Assembly (NCBI GenBank): GCA_017942165.1
Contig: JAGKSB010000006.1
Span: 147,762-211,761, forward strand
Direction: 5' to 3'
Length of the DNA stretch: 64,000 nt
Source: Rhinopithecimicrobium faecis
GTDB lineage: Bacteria > Bacteroidota > Bacteroidia > Sphingobacteriales > Sphingobacteriaceae
Below the pieces are notes generated by a model, which worked only from the letters and a program-made list of their open reading frames with translations, did no database searches and was not told where the DNA came from. Every line of letters starts with the position of its first letter. Within the stretch, counting starts at the first letter, position 1. This document shows positions 52,227 to 60,881 of the stretch, one piece after another. The position numbers and the translations under genes are program-made.

Positions 52227-54767
52227 CTATTCCGCTTTATCGTCGGGAATATTAGATTTTATGGAATCGTCACTAACCTTTGAAGTAACTTTTATTTCCT
52301 GTGTTTCATCTGTTAAATCTACCGAGAGGGTATCTCCAGCTTTCACAGAGCCACTTAGAATTTCTTCAGCAATTGGATCTTCCAAGTATTTTTGGATGGC
52401 ACGCTTTAGAGGACGCGCTCCAAAGTTGGTGTCGTAGCCTTTCTCTGCGATAAATTCCTTCGCTTTTGGCGTAAGTTCTATATGATATCCTAAGCCTTCA
52501 ATACGGCCGAATAAAGCTTTCAATTCAATATCTATAATACGGAATATATGTTCCTTATTCAGGGAGTTAAATACGATGACATCATCAATACGGTTTAAGA
52601 ACTCTGGCGCGAAAGCACGTTTAAGTGCTGTCTCGATAACACCACGAGAGTGTGTATCTGCTTGCGTAGACTTCGCATTCGTGGTAAAACCTACCCCTTG
52701 ACCAAACTCCTTCAGTTGGCGTGCTCCAATATTGGAGGTCATAATAATAATGGTATTTCTGAAATCTACCTTACGACCTAAGCTATCCGTCAGCTGACCT
52801 TCATCTAAGACTTGTAATAATAGATTGAATACATCCGGGTGTGCTTTTTCAATTTCATCCAATAACACGACTGAATAAGGCTTACGTCTAACTTTCTCTG
52901 TCAGCTGTCCACCTTCTTCATAACCGACATATCCTGGAGGCGCTCCCACAAGACGTGAGACAGCAAATTTCTCCATATATTCAGACATGTCAATTTGAAT
53001 TAACGAGTCCTCGGAGTCGAACATAAAGCGCGCAAGCTCTTTCGCGAGCTCCGTCTTACCAACCCCAGTAGGGCCTAAGAAGATAAAGGAACCGATGGGT
53101 TTTTTAGGATCTTTAAGACCAGCACGTGTGCGTTGGATAGCTTTCACAAGTTTCTGTACAGCGTCATCTTGACCAATAATACGGTCTTTCATAGATTCCC
53201 CCATACCTAAAAGCTTCTGCCCATCCGTTTGGCTCACACGCTGCATAGGAATTCCTGTCATCATGGACACCACTTCAGCGACATTATCTTCTGTTACAAG
53301 ATAGCGCTTGGTTTTTGTTTCCTCTTCCCAAGCAGTCTTTTCACGGTCTAACTCTTCAATTAATTTTTTCTCCGTATCGCGTAACTTAGCAGCTTCTTCA
53401 TATTTCTGAGAGCGTACGACTTTATTTTTTTCTAATTTTATCTCTTCAATCTTTTGTTCGATATCGATAATAGATTGAGGGACATGAATATTTGTTAAGT
53501 GCACACGAGAGCCGGCTTCATCTAAGGCGTCAATAGCCTTATCCGGTAAGAAGCGGTCCGTAATATAGCGTGTTGTCAAAGCTACACATGCTTCAATAGC
53601 TTCCGGCGTATAATTTACATTATGGTGCTCCTCATATTTATCCTTAATACGATTTAATATTTCTATCGTTTCATCATGAGAAGCAGGCTCAATAGTCACT
53701 TTTTGGAAGCGACGATCTAAGGCGCCATCTTTTTCAATATACTGACGGTATTCATCTAATGTTGTAGCACCAATACATTGGATTTCTCCACGTGCTAATG
53801 CTGGTTTGAACATGTTGGAAGCATCTAAGGAACCCGAAGCACCTCCCGCACCAACAATGGTGTGGATCTCATCAATAAATAAGATTACATCCGGAGATTT
53901 TTCTAATTCATTCATGACCGCTTTCATGCGCTCCTCAAACTGACCACGGTATTTTGTGCCAGCCACGATAGAGGCTAAATCTAAGGTTACTACACGCTTA
54001 TTAAAGAGTACACGCGATACTTTACGCTGAACGATTCTAAGTGCGAGACCTTCCGCAATAGCTGACTTACCTACACCCGGTTCCCCAATTAGGATCGGGT
54101 TGTTCTTCTTGCGGCGGGAAAGAATTTGAGATACACGTTCAATTTCTTTTTCACGACCAACAATAGGGTCTAGTCTACCTTCTTCAGCAGCTTTAGTTAA
54201 ATCCCGACCGAAGTTGTCCAATACAGGTGTTTTCGACTTGATATCAGAAACTTTCTTAGGCTGAACGAATGGTTCATCGTCCGCAAAATCCTCATCATCC
54301 GAAGAAGCACCAGCAGCCTCGTCTTTAATATTCGTTTTATTTTGTTCTACTTCCGCTTTAAATGCGTTGTAAGAAATTTCGTACTTCTGTAAGATTTGTG
54401 AGGCAATATTATCCTCATCACGTAATATAGCTAATAATAAGTGCTCCGTACCAATTACATCAGATTTGAAAATCTTAGCTTCCAAGTAGGTAATTTTTAA
54501 TACCTTTTCAGCCTGTTTGGTCAGTGGCATATTGCCGATAGGAGCACGGGAGATTGAAGCGCTTTTCACAGCTTCTTCAATTGACTGACGTACAGCAGCT
54601 GTATCAATGCCCAGATTACGAATAATAGAGATAGCCATGCCATCGCCTTCTCTTATAAGTCCTAACAGTAAATGCTCAGTACCTATATAATCGTGGCGAA
54701 GTCTCAAAGCCTCTTCTCTACTGTACGATATGACATCTTTAACGCGCGGTGAAAATTTTGCTTCCAT
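52227..54767 (-). CDS. clpC: ATP-dependent Clp protease ATP-binding subunit ClpC
   Basis: An 846-residue AAA+ unfoldase that feeds substrates to ClpP. Two N-terminal Clp repeats (about 1-145), first ATPase module with GEPGVGKS (about 227-234) and [13 protein letters not shown], a middle domain with a UVR-like motif ([15 protein letters not shown], about 440-454), second ATPase module with GPTGVGKTE (about 563) and [12 protein letters not shown], and a C-terminal D2-small domain. The UVR-type motif and the short middle domain distinguish ClpC from ClpB and ClpA. The acidic C-terminal tail is slightly long. Single gene, divergent from ettA, with a likely -7 box TACATTTA. Confidence 0.95.
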   Translation of the reverse strand: MEAKFSPRVKDVISYSREEALRLRHDYIGTEHLLLGLIREGDGMAISIIRNLGIDTAAVRQSIEEAVKSASISRAPIGNMPLTKQAEKVLKITYLEAKIFKSDVIGTEHLLLAILRDEDNIASQILQKYEISYNAFKAEVEQNKTNIKDEAAGASSDDEDFADDEPFVQPKKVSDIKSKTPVLDNFGRDLTKAAEEGRLDPIVGREKEIERVSQILSRRKKNNPILIGEPGVGKSAIAEGLALRIVQRKVSRVLFNKRVVTLDLASIVAGTKYRGQFEERMKAVMNELEKSPDVILFIDEIHTIVGAGGASGSLDASNMFKPALARGEIQCIGATTLDEYRQYIEKDGALDRRFQKVTIEPASHDETIEILNRIKDKYEEHHNVNYTPEAIEACVALTTRYITDRFLPDKAIDALDEAGSRVHLTNIHVPQSIIDIEQKIEEIKLEKNKVVRSQKYEEAAKLRDTEKKLIEELDREKTAWEEETKTKRYLVTEDNVAEVVSMMTGIPMQRVSQTDGQKLLGMGESMKDRIIGQDDAVQKLVKAIQRTRAGLKDPKKPIGSFIFLGPTGVGKTELAKELARFMFDSEDSLIQIDMSEYMEKFAVSRLVGAPPGYVGYEEGGQLTEKVRRKPYSVVLLDEIEKAHPDVFNLLLQVLDEGQLTDSLGRKVDFRNTIIIMTSNIGARQLKEFGQGVGFTTNAKSTQADTHSRGVIETALKRAFAPEFLNRIDDVIVFNSLNKEHIFRIIDIELKALFGRIEGLGYHIELTPKAKEFIAEKGYDTNFGARPLKRAIQKYLEDPIAEEILSGSVKAGDTLSVDLTDETQEIKVTSKVSDDSIKSNIPDDKAE

Positions 54768-54805
54768 GTAATTGTGCCTTTCTTCGTTAATAATTAAGGA
54801 TTATA

Positions 54806-54813
54806 TAAATGTA
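54806..54813 (-). promoter_or_regulatory. Candidate -7 box of clpC
   Basis: The minus strand reads TACATTTA, one base from consensus, 38 nt before the clpC ATG. The -33 element is unclear in this AT-rich region. I see no CtsR- or CIRCE-like repeat. Confidence 0.4.
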
Positions 54814-54906
54814 AATAATTATATTCATGATTTTATATAATCCAAGCATTAATTATCAACAATCAGACCATAGCGGAATACCTATCAAAATGTCAGCATA
54901 AAATAT

Positions 54907-54914
54907 TACATTTG
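54907..54914 (+). promoter_or_regulatory. -7 box of ettA
   Basis: TACATTTG, a perfect -7 element, 32 nt before the ettA ATG. Confidence 0.6.
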
Positions 54915-54946
54915 TATGTATTTTCTTACTATCGAAAACAGCATTT

Positions 54947-56629
54947 ATGGCGGACGAAAAAATTATCTTTTCAATGGCGGGTGTAAATAAAATTTACCCC
55001 CCTCAAAAGCAAGTTTTAAAAAATATTTACCTTTCTTTTTTTTATGGAGCAAAGATTGGTGTAATTGGTTTAAATGGATCAGGTAAATCTTCCTTATTGA
55101 AGATTATCGCTGGTTTAGATAAAACATATCAAGGAGAAGTTGTATTCTCTCCGGGTTATTCTGTGGGTTATTTAGCGCAGGAGCCTATTTTAGATGAAAC
55201 AAAGACGGTACGTGAAATTGTCGAAGAAGGTGTTGCCGAAATCACAGCTTTACTAAAAGAGTACGAGGATATTAATGAAAGTTTTGGTCTTCCTGAAGTC
55301 TATGAAAACGCCGATGAAATGGATCGTTTATTAGCACGTCAAGGAGAGCTACAAGATAAAATTGACGCTACCAATGCGTGGGAATTAGATTCTAAATTAG
55401 AGCGTGCCATGGATGCATTACGTTGTCCAGAGCCAGATGTTTTGATTGCCAATTTGTCAGGAGGAGAGCGTCGTCGTGTGGCAATGTGTCGTCTTTTGCT
55501 ACAGCAGCCAGATGTCTTATTGTTAGATGAGCCTACCAATCACTTGGATGCGGAGTCAATTGACTGGTTAGAGCAACATTTACAGCAGTATCCAGGTACC
55601 GTTATCGCCGTGACCCACGATCGTTATTTCTTAGATAATGTAGCGGGCTGGATTTTAGAGTTAGACCGTGGTGAAGGTATTCCTTGGAAAGGAAATTACT
55701 CTTCATGGTTAGATCAGAAATCGAAACGCTTAGCGCAAGAGGAAAAAACAGAATCTAAGCGTCAGAAAACATTAGAGCGTGAATTAGAATGGGTGAAAAT
55801 GGCGCCAAAAGCACGTCATGCCAAGTCAAAAGCACGTTTACATAATTACGAAAAATTAGCTTCCGAAGAAACGAAAGAGCGTGAAGAGAAATTAGAGCTT
55901 TTTATTCCTCCAGGACCACGTTTAGGAAATGTTGTAATCGAGGCGGATAATATCTCTAAGTCTTATGGCGACCGTATCTTATTTGAAAACTTAAGCTTTT
56001 CGCTACCTCCAGCGGGTATTGTCGGAATTGTAGGTCCCAATGGTGCCGGAAAGACGACTTTATTCCGTTTGATTACAGGTCAAGAGCATCCTGATACAGG
56101 AACTTTTAAAGTTGGAGAGACTGTTGTGATAGGCTATGTAGATCAGCTGCATGATGATCTTGATGCTGAAAAGTCCGTTTGGGAAAATATCACGGAAGGA
56201 AATGATAATATTATGCTCGGTAACCGTTCGATAAATTCTAGAGCATACGTTTCTAAATTTAACTTTAATGGTGCTGATCAACAGAAGAAAGTAGGCGTAC
56301 TTTCAGGTGGAGAGCGGAATCGTGTGCATCTTGCCATTACGCTAAAGAAATCTTCCAATGTCCTGTTACTCGATGAGCCTACCAATGATATCGACGTAAA
56401 TACATTACGTGCTTTAGAGGAAGGTTTAGAGAATTTCGGTGGATGTGCTGTAGTCATCTCCCACGACCGTTGGTTCCTAGATCGTATTTGTACGCATATC
56501 TTAGCTTTTGAAGGTGATTCTCAGGTGTACTTCTTCGAGGGTAACTACTCAGAATATGAAGAAAATCATAGAAAACGGGTAGGTGATGTTACACCGAAAC
56601 GTATTAAATATAGAAAATTAGTTAAATAA
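54947..56629 (+). CDS. ettA: ABC-F translation factor EttA
   Basis: A 560-residue cytoplasmic ABC-F protein that binds the ribosomal E site and tunes early elongation according to ATP level. Two nucleotide-binding domains: Walker A GLNGSGKSS (about 42-50) with LSGGERRRVA and LLLDEPTNHLD, then Walker A GPNGAGKTT (about 365-373) with LSGGERNRVH and LLLDEPTNDID. Between them is the P-site tRNA-interaction motif helix pair (about 240-315, charged, QKSKRLAQEEK) and domain 1 has the EttA-type arm insert (about 85-140). There are no membrane segments. The gene lies 25 nt upstream of the FixL-like kinase gene. Confidence 0.93.
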   Translation: MADEKIIFSMAGVNKIYPPQKQVLKNIYLSFFYGAKIGVIGLNGSGKSSLLKIIAGLDKTYQGEVVFSPGYSVGYLAQEPILDETKTVREIVEEGVAEITALLKEYEDINESFGLPEVYENADEMDRLLARQGELQDKIDATNAWELDSKLERAMDALRCPEPDVLIANLSGGERRRVAMCRLLLQQPDVLLLDEPTNHLDAESIDWLEQHLQQYPGTVIAVTHDRYFLDNVAGWILELDRGEGIPWKGNYSSWLDQKSKRLAQEEKTESKRQKTLERELEWVKMAPKARHAKSKARLHNYEKLASEETKEREEKLELFIPPGPRLGNVVIEADNISKSYGDRILFENLSFSLPPAGIVGIVGPNGAGKTTLFRLITGQEHPDTGTFKVGETVVIGYVDQLHDDLDAEKSVWENITEGNDNIMLGNRSINSRAYVSKFNFNGADQQKKVGVLSGGERNRVHLAITLKKSSNVLLLDEPTNDIDVNTLRALEEGLENFGGCAVVISHDRWFLDRICTHILAFEGDSQVYFFEGNYSEYEENHRKRVGDVTPKRIKYRKLVK

Positions 56630-56654
56630 TTACGAAAACGTATAATTAGCATAG

Positions 56655-57845
56655 ATGGATTCTGCAAAATTATTGGAAGCGATTATAGATAATGCCATAG
56701 ATGGTATTATCACCATAGATTCAAGAGGTACCGTCGAATCTATTAATCCCGCTGCTTCCCATTTATTTGGCTATTCCCCTGAAGAAGTTATCAGTAATAA
56801 TATATCCATGCTGATGCCCGATCCTGATCGTAGTCAGCATGATTCTTATATTCATAATTATCAACATACGGGGAATAAGAAAATTATAGGAATTGGACGG
56901 GAAGTGTTAGGCAAAAAAAAGGATGGCTCTACCTTCCCCTTTCGGTTAGCAGTTTCTGAAGTTTTCTATAGAGATACAACCGTGTATACTGGTTTTATTC
57001 ACGATTTAACCAAGGAAAAATTGGCGGAAGACAAACTCCGTCAGCATGCCCTCGAATTGGAAAATATCGTCTCCGAAAGAACGCGTGATTTAATAAAATT
57101 GGTTTCTGAACTCGAGAAAGCTAAATCCGATGTTTCCCTGTCCCTGGAAAAGGAAATTCAACTCAATCAAATGAAATCTAAATTCGTTTCCATGGCGTCA
57201 CATGAATTTAGAACTCCGCTGAGCTCGGTACAACTTTCAGCGTCCCTTATTGATAAATATCTTGAAAAGCCTGATTTCGCCTCTGTAACGAAGCATACAC
57301 AGAAAATTAAAAATTCAGTGCAATCGTTGACAAGTATCCTGAATGACTTCCTATCGCTAGAAAAATTAGAGGCCGGCTATGTTGTGGTCAACAAGAGTGA
57401 TATTAATTTAGTAGAGCTTGCCGAGGAGATCACCGAAGAGATGCAGATGATCTGTAAGAAGAATCAACATATTGTCTATCAACATACGGGCGATGTTGGG
57501 AAATTTTTCCTAGATTCACATCTCCTAAAGTCTACCATTATAAATTTAATTTCTAATGCTATAAAATATTCTGGTGAAGATACTTTTATAGAGTTCTCCA
57601 CAGAAATAAGTGATAATATTTGCACAATTATGGTGAGCGATAATGGAATTGGTATTCCTGAAGAAGAACAGATAAATCTTTTCGAGCCCTTTTTTCGAGC
57701 TAACAATACGGGGAATATTCCTGGTACAGGCTTAGGCTTGAATATTGTCATGCGTTATGTAAATCTGATGGATGGAAAATTGGCCTATGTGTCAAAAGTT
57801 AACTCTGGAACTTCATTCCAACTTACCTTTGAGCAATTTAATTAA
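56655..57845 (+). CDS. FixL-like haem-PAS sensor histidine kinase
   Basis: A 396-residue soluble histidine kinase. The single PAS domain (about 6-120) closely follows the haem-PAS of rhizobial FixL: PDRSQHDSY places His62 as the proximal haem ligand, and IIGIGREV places Arg82 exactly 20 residues later, as His200 and Arg220 are spaced in Bradyrhizobium FixL. A short coiled linker leads to HisKA (H183 in SHEFRTPLS) and an HATPase_c domain with N, G1 (DNGIGIP) and G2 (GTGLGL) boxes. There are no membrane segments. Established FixL kinases are turned off by O2. Its partner is the receiver-CRP gene that follows 6 nt later. Haem binding is inferred from these residues. Confidence 0.88.
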   Translation: MDSAKLLEAIIDNAIDGIITIDSRGTVESINPAASHLFGYSPEEVISNNISMLMPDPDRSQHDSYIHNYQHTGNKKIIGIGREVLGKKKDGSTFPFRLAVSEVFYRDTTVYTGFIHDLTKEKLAEDKLRQHALELENIVSERTRDLIKLVSELEKAKSDVSLSLEKEIQLNQMKSKFVSMASHEFRTPLSSVQLSASLIDKYLEKPDFASVTKHTQKIKNSVQSLTSILNDFLSLEKLEAGYVVVNKSDINLVELAEEITEEMQMICKKNQHIVYQHTGDVGKFFLDSHLLKSTIINLISNAIKYSGEDTFIEFSTEISDNICTIMVSDNGIGIPEEEQINLFEPFFRANNTGNIPGTGLGLNIVMRYVNLMDGKLAYVSKVNSGTSFQLTFEQFN

Positions 57846-57851
57846 GAAATT

Positions 57852-58913
57852 TTGGAAAAGAAAAGTATATTAATCATTGAAGATAACACGGATATTCGTG
57901 AGGGTACCGCAGAAATTTTAGAATTAACAGGAGGCTATAATATCTATACCGCTGCGGATGGCCGTGAAGGTGTAGATCTAGCCATAAAGCATGTTCCCGA
58001 TTTAATTCTATGTGATATTATGATGCCAGAATTAGATGGTTTTGGTGTGCTGTATATGTTGCATAAAAATGAACTTACAGTCAATATCCCTTTTATATTC
58101 CTTACTGCTAAAGCCGAGCGTACAGATATGCGTAAAGCGATGGAGATGGGTGCTGATGATTATCTGACAAAACCATTTGACGATATTGAATTGTTGAATG
58201 CTATTGAAAGTAGACTTCGAAAAAGAGAGCAACTGGGTAATCAATCGTCAAAGCGGGATACCTTTTTCCTAAATTCCGAAGATCAGGAAGTTATTTTAAA
58301 TGATGTCATCGAGGAGTCTCGCGTGAAAGTCTTTAAAAAGAAGCAGACCATCTATGAGTCTGGGGATGTTCCTACATTCGTATACTTTGTCTTAAAAGGG
58401 AAGGTACGCTCTTTCCTACATTACTTAGATGGAAGAGAGCTATCGACAGATATCCATATCGCGCAGAATTTCTTCGGCTATGAAGCGGTATTATTAAATG
58501 ATAATTACTCCGATAATGCGACAGCCTTAGAGGATTGTGAAATCGCATTAATCACGCGCGAGAAATTTTACGAGCTTATGTACCGTAAACCTGCAATAGC
58601 TTCAAAATTTATCCGATTACTATCGGGTAATATTCGCGAGAAAGAGGAGCAACTCTTAGGCTTTGCCTACGACTCTGTGCGTAAGCGTGTAGCAAACTCT
58701 TTAATAAATGTAGCTTTAAAGTCCGTAGAAGATTCTTCTGAAGATGAATGTCTAATTCGTATTTCTAGAGATGGTTTAGCAGCCTTAGCAGGTACGGCAA
58801 ACGAAACAATATCCCGTATGCTAGCTGATTTTAAAGATGAGAAGCTTATTACGAAAGAGGGAAATGCAATACGTATTTTCTCCATTGAAAAACTGAGAAA
58901 TATTAAGCAATAA
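57852..58913 (+). CDS. Response regulator fused to a CRP/FNR-family DNA-binding module
   Basis: A 353-residue two-part regulator. The receiver domain (1-125) has phospho-acceptor D55 (LILCDIMMP) and Lys in DDYLTKPFDD. After a linker come a cyclic-nucleotide-binding-like beta-roll (about 150-260, KKKQTIYESGDVPTFVYFVLKGK) and a Crp-type helix-turn-helix (about 265-353, ISRDGLAALAGTANETISRML). There is no FNR-type cysteine cluster. In rhizobia FixL phosphorylates FixJ, which drives fixK, a CRP-family gene; here the two roles are joined in one protein. Translation starts at TTG (57852), the only usable codon near the kinase stop. The neighbours are hemN, ccoI and ccoS. Confidence 0.88.
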   Translation: MEKKSILIIEDNTDIREGTAEILELTGGYNIYTAADGREGVDLAIKHVPDLILCDIMMPELDGFGVLYMLHKNELTVNIPFIFLTAKAERTDMRKAMEMGADDYLTKPFDDIELLNAIESRLRKREQLGNQSSKRDTFFLNSEDQEVILNDVIEESRVKVFKKKQTIYESGDVPTFVYFVLKGKVRSFLHYLDGRELSTDIHIAQNFFGYEAVLLNDNYSDNATALEDCEIALITREKFYELMYRKPAIASKFIRLLSGNIREKEEQLLGFAYDSVRKRVANSLINVALKSVEDSSEDECLIRISRDGLAALAGTANETISRMLADFKDEKLITKEGNAIRIFSIEKLRNIKQ

Positions 58914-58932
58914 CAAGCTTTCTAACAGGTAT

Positions 58933-58966
58933 AAAAGGCGCTTATTCTAATAAGCGCCTTTTTTTA
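58933..58966 (+). terminator. Terminator after the receiver-CRP gene
   Basis: A 14-bp stem (AAAAGGCGCTTATT / AATAAGCGCCTTTT, 2-nt apex so effectively a 4-6-nt loop) and a T-run, 20 nt past the stop. Confidence 0.88.
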
Positions 58967-58988
58967 TGCTCTATAAATTCACTCTTTT

Positions 58989-59002
58989 GTGATGACAATC
59001 AC
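58989..59002. promoter_or_regulatory. CRP/FNR-type operator upstream of the hemN-ccoIS operon
   Basis: GTGAT-GACA-ATCAC is a perfect 5-4-5 palindrome, within TGTGA-N6-TCACT like a CRP site. Its centre lies about 65 nt upstream of the start predicted from the -7 box at 59047, a usual activator position. The adjacent receiver-CRP protein is the natural candidate binder. Confidence 0.5.
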
Positions 59003-59046
59003 TTATAAACTTGACCACCTACATCTGTAATGGGAGAATTCTACCT

Positions 59047-59054
59047 TAGTTTTG
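59047..59054 (+). promoter_or_regulatory. -7 box of the 119-residue gene - hemN - ccoI - ccoS operon
   Basis: TAGTTTTG fits TAnnTTTG, 30 nt before the ATG at 59085. No good TTG lies at the normal -33 distance, as expected for an activator-dependent promoter. Confidence 0.5.
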
Positions 59055-59084
59055 TAAGGTGAAATCCAATAGAAATCAGTTAGC

Positions 59085-59444
59085 ATGAAAGTCGTTGTTT
59101 ACAATATAAAGCCAGCAGAAAAAGAGTTTTTAGCATTAGCCAACGGGAAGACGCATAATTTGACTATGATAGGGAACTCCTTGACAGAAAAAACCCTCGA
59201 GTTTGCGAAAGGTAAAGATGTCGTCGTAATATCAAAATACGATAATCTTTGTGCTGATCTGTTGATGAAACTTTACAATTTTGGAATTAAAAAAATTATT
59301 ACCCGCTCTTTAAGTATGAACCACATTGATCTTCAGGTGGCAGATTGCTTAAATATGCATATTGTTAACATTCCCTTGGCGGATCAAACGGATCAAGGAA
59401 TTGCGGAACAAACTATCAAAAATATCAGTTTTTGGAAAAAATAA
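59085..59444 (+). CDS. Stand-alone N-terminal domain of a D-lactate-dehydrogenase-like protein
   Basis: A 119-residue cytoplasmic protein resembling only the first part of D-2-hydroxyacid dehydrogenases of the LdhA type: MKVVVYNIKPAEKEFLALAN parallels the start of D-lactate dehydrogenase, and GIKKIITRSLSMNHIDLQVADCLNMHIVNIP parallels its conserved catalytic-domain block (split here for readability). The entire NAD-binding domain is missing, and there is no following frame that continues it. A stop codon and the hemN gene follow directly. It is therefore either a regulatory or binding domain or a decayed gene; a clean frame and promoter with a CRP-like operator favour a functional small protein. 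First gene of the hemN operon. Confidence 0.65.
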   Translation: MKVVVYNIKPAEKEFLALANGKTHNLTMIGNSLTEKTLEFAKGKDVVVISKYDNLCADLLMKLYNFGIKKIITRSLSMNHIDLQVADCLNMHIVNIPLADQTDQGIAEQTIKNISFWKK

Positions 59445-59492
59445 GGATTGCTTTTCGCGCGACCTAACGCGCGGGAAATTATGTGTTGTGTT

Positions 59493-60857
59493 ATGGAAAA
59501 TAAAACCCTGAATAGTTTAATAGAGAAATATAATGTGGCTGCCCCAAGGTATACCTCTTACCCTACGGTGCCCTTTTGGGATCAGTCGAATTTCGAGGCA
59601 GCATCGTGGAAGTCACGTTTGCAGCATACCTTCTTAACGACAGAAAAGGAAGGTATTTCCCTCTATATACACTTACCATATTGTGAAAGTCTATGTACTT
59701 ATTGCGGATGTAATACGCGGATTACAAAAAACCACGCCGTCGAAGTACCCTATATAACGACCATTTTAAAGGAATGGACTTTGTATAAGGAGCTCTTTCA
59801 AGGAAGAAAGCCTTTGATTCGTGAAATTCACTTAGGGGGAGGTACACCGACATTTTTTACCGCAGAAAACCTCGAAAATTTAATTGCTGGACTGATAGCC
59901 GATACAGTAGTTGCTCCTGATGCTTCCTTCTCTTTTGAAGCGCATCCAGCAAATACGACATATGCCCATTTAGAGACCCTTTATAAGCTAGGCTTTAAAA
60001 GGTTGAGTCTAGGAATTCAAGATTTTGATCCACATGTTCAGTATATTATTAACCGTAAGCAAGATGTCGCAGATGTGGAGCGCGTCATGCAAGAAGCACG
60101 GGAGATTGGCTACACCTCTATTAACTTCGATTTAATCTATGGCCTTCCTAAGCAAACCCTGAATTCGGTGATCAGCACCATCGAACAATCGATGCGCCTG
60201 AATCCAGATCGTATCTCCTTCTACAGCTATGCGCATGTGCCCTGGTTAAAGCCTGGTCAACGCCGCTTTACGGAATTTGACCTCCCTGAAGGGAAGGATA
60301 AGTTAAATCTCTATAAAGTAGGTAAAGAATTAATCCTAGATGCTGGTTTTCAGGAAGTAGGAATGGATCATTTCGCAAAAGTTGATGATGAGCTTTTCAA
60401 AGCTTCGGAGGCAGGGACCCTACATCGTAATTTTATGGGCTATGCAGACCGCTATACCCCACTTCTTATAGGCTTAGGGGTGTCGTCAATTTCTGATGCG
60501 TGGACCGCCTTTGCACAGAATGCAAAGACTGTAGAATCCTACACCGCTTTAGTGGATGCGGGAGAGATCCCTGTCATTAAAGGGCATCTTCTTACCGAGG
60601 AAGACCAATTAATACGTCGCTATATCTTAGATATGATGTGTCGTGGAAAAGTCTCTTTAATACCGCAATCTCCAATTACAGCGCAGATCTTAGCACGACT
60701 ACAGCCATACTTGTTGGATGGGCTTATCAGCATGGAAGGTGAACAAATTTCGTTAACAATTTTAGGGAAATCTTTTCTGAGGAATGTGTGCACGGCCTTT
60801 GATCAGCGCCTTCATAGTAATCATGCGCAGCAGCAGTTATTTAGTCAAGCCATTTAA
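59493..60857 (+). CDS. hemN: Oxygen-independent coproporphyrinogen III oxidase
   Basis: A 454-residue radical-SAM enzyme that decarboxylates coproporphyrinogen III to protoporphyrinogen IX without oxygen, supplying haem in low oxygen. The Fe-S motif is CESLCTYCGC (C64, C68, C71, plus C73), the CX3CX2CXC of HemN. RYTSYPTVPFWD at the N-terminus, HLGGGTPTFF and SINFDLIYGLPKQT are typical. A C-terminal HemN domain follows. I start at MENKTLNSLIEKYN, since the longer frame has an atypical leader. The small gene upstream ends 48 nt before it and ccoI begins 24 nt after it. The pairing with an O2-sensing regulator fits. Confidence 0.95.
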   Translation: MENKTLNSLIEKYNVAAPRYTSYPTVPFWDQSNFEAASWKSRLQHTFLTTEKEGISLYIHLPYCESLCTYCGCNTRITKNHAVEVPYITTILKEWTLYKELFQGRKPLIREIHLGGGTPTFFTAENLENLIAGLIADTVVAPDASFSFEAHPANTTYAHLETLYKLGFKRLSLGIQDFDPHVQYIINRKQDVADVERVMQEAREIGYTSINFDLIYGLPKQTLNSVISTIEQSMRLNPDRISFYSYAHVPWLKPGQRRFTEFDLPEGKDKLNLYKVGKELILDAGFQEVGMDHFAKVDDELFKASEAGTLHRNFMGYADRYTPLLIGLGVSSISDAWTAFAQNAKTVESYTALVDAGEIPVIKGHLLTEEDQLIRRYILDMMCRGKVSLIPQSPITAQILARLQPYLLDGLISMEGEQISLTILGKSFLRNVCTAFDQRLHSNHAQQQLFSQAI

Positions 60858-60881
60858 GCGTAATTTTTAAGCGTTCGAGTT

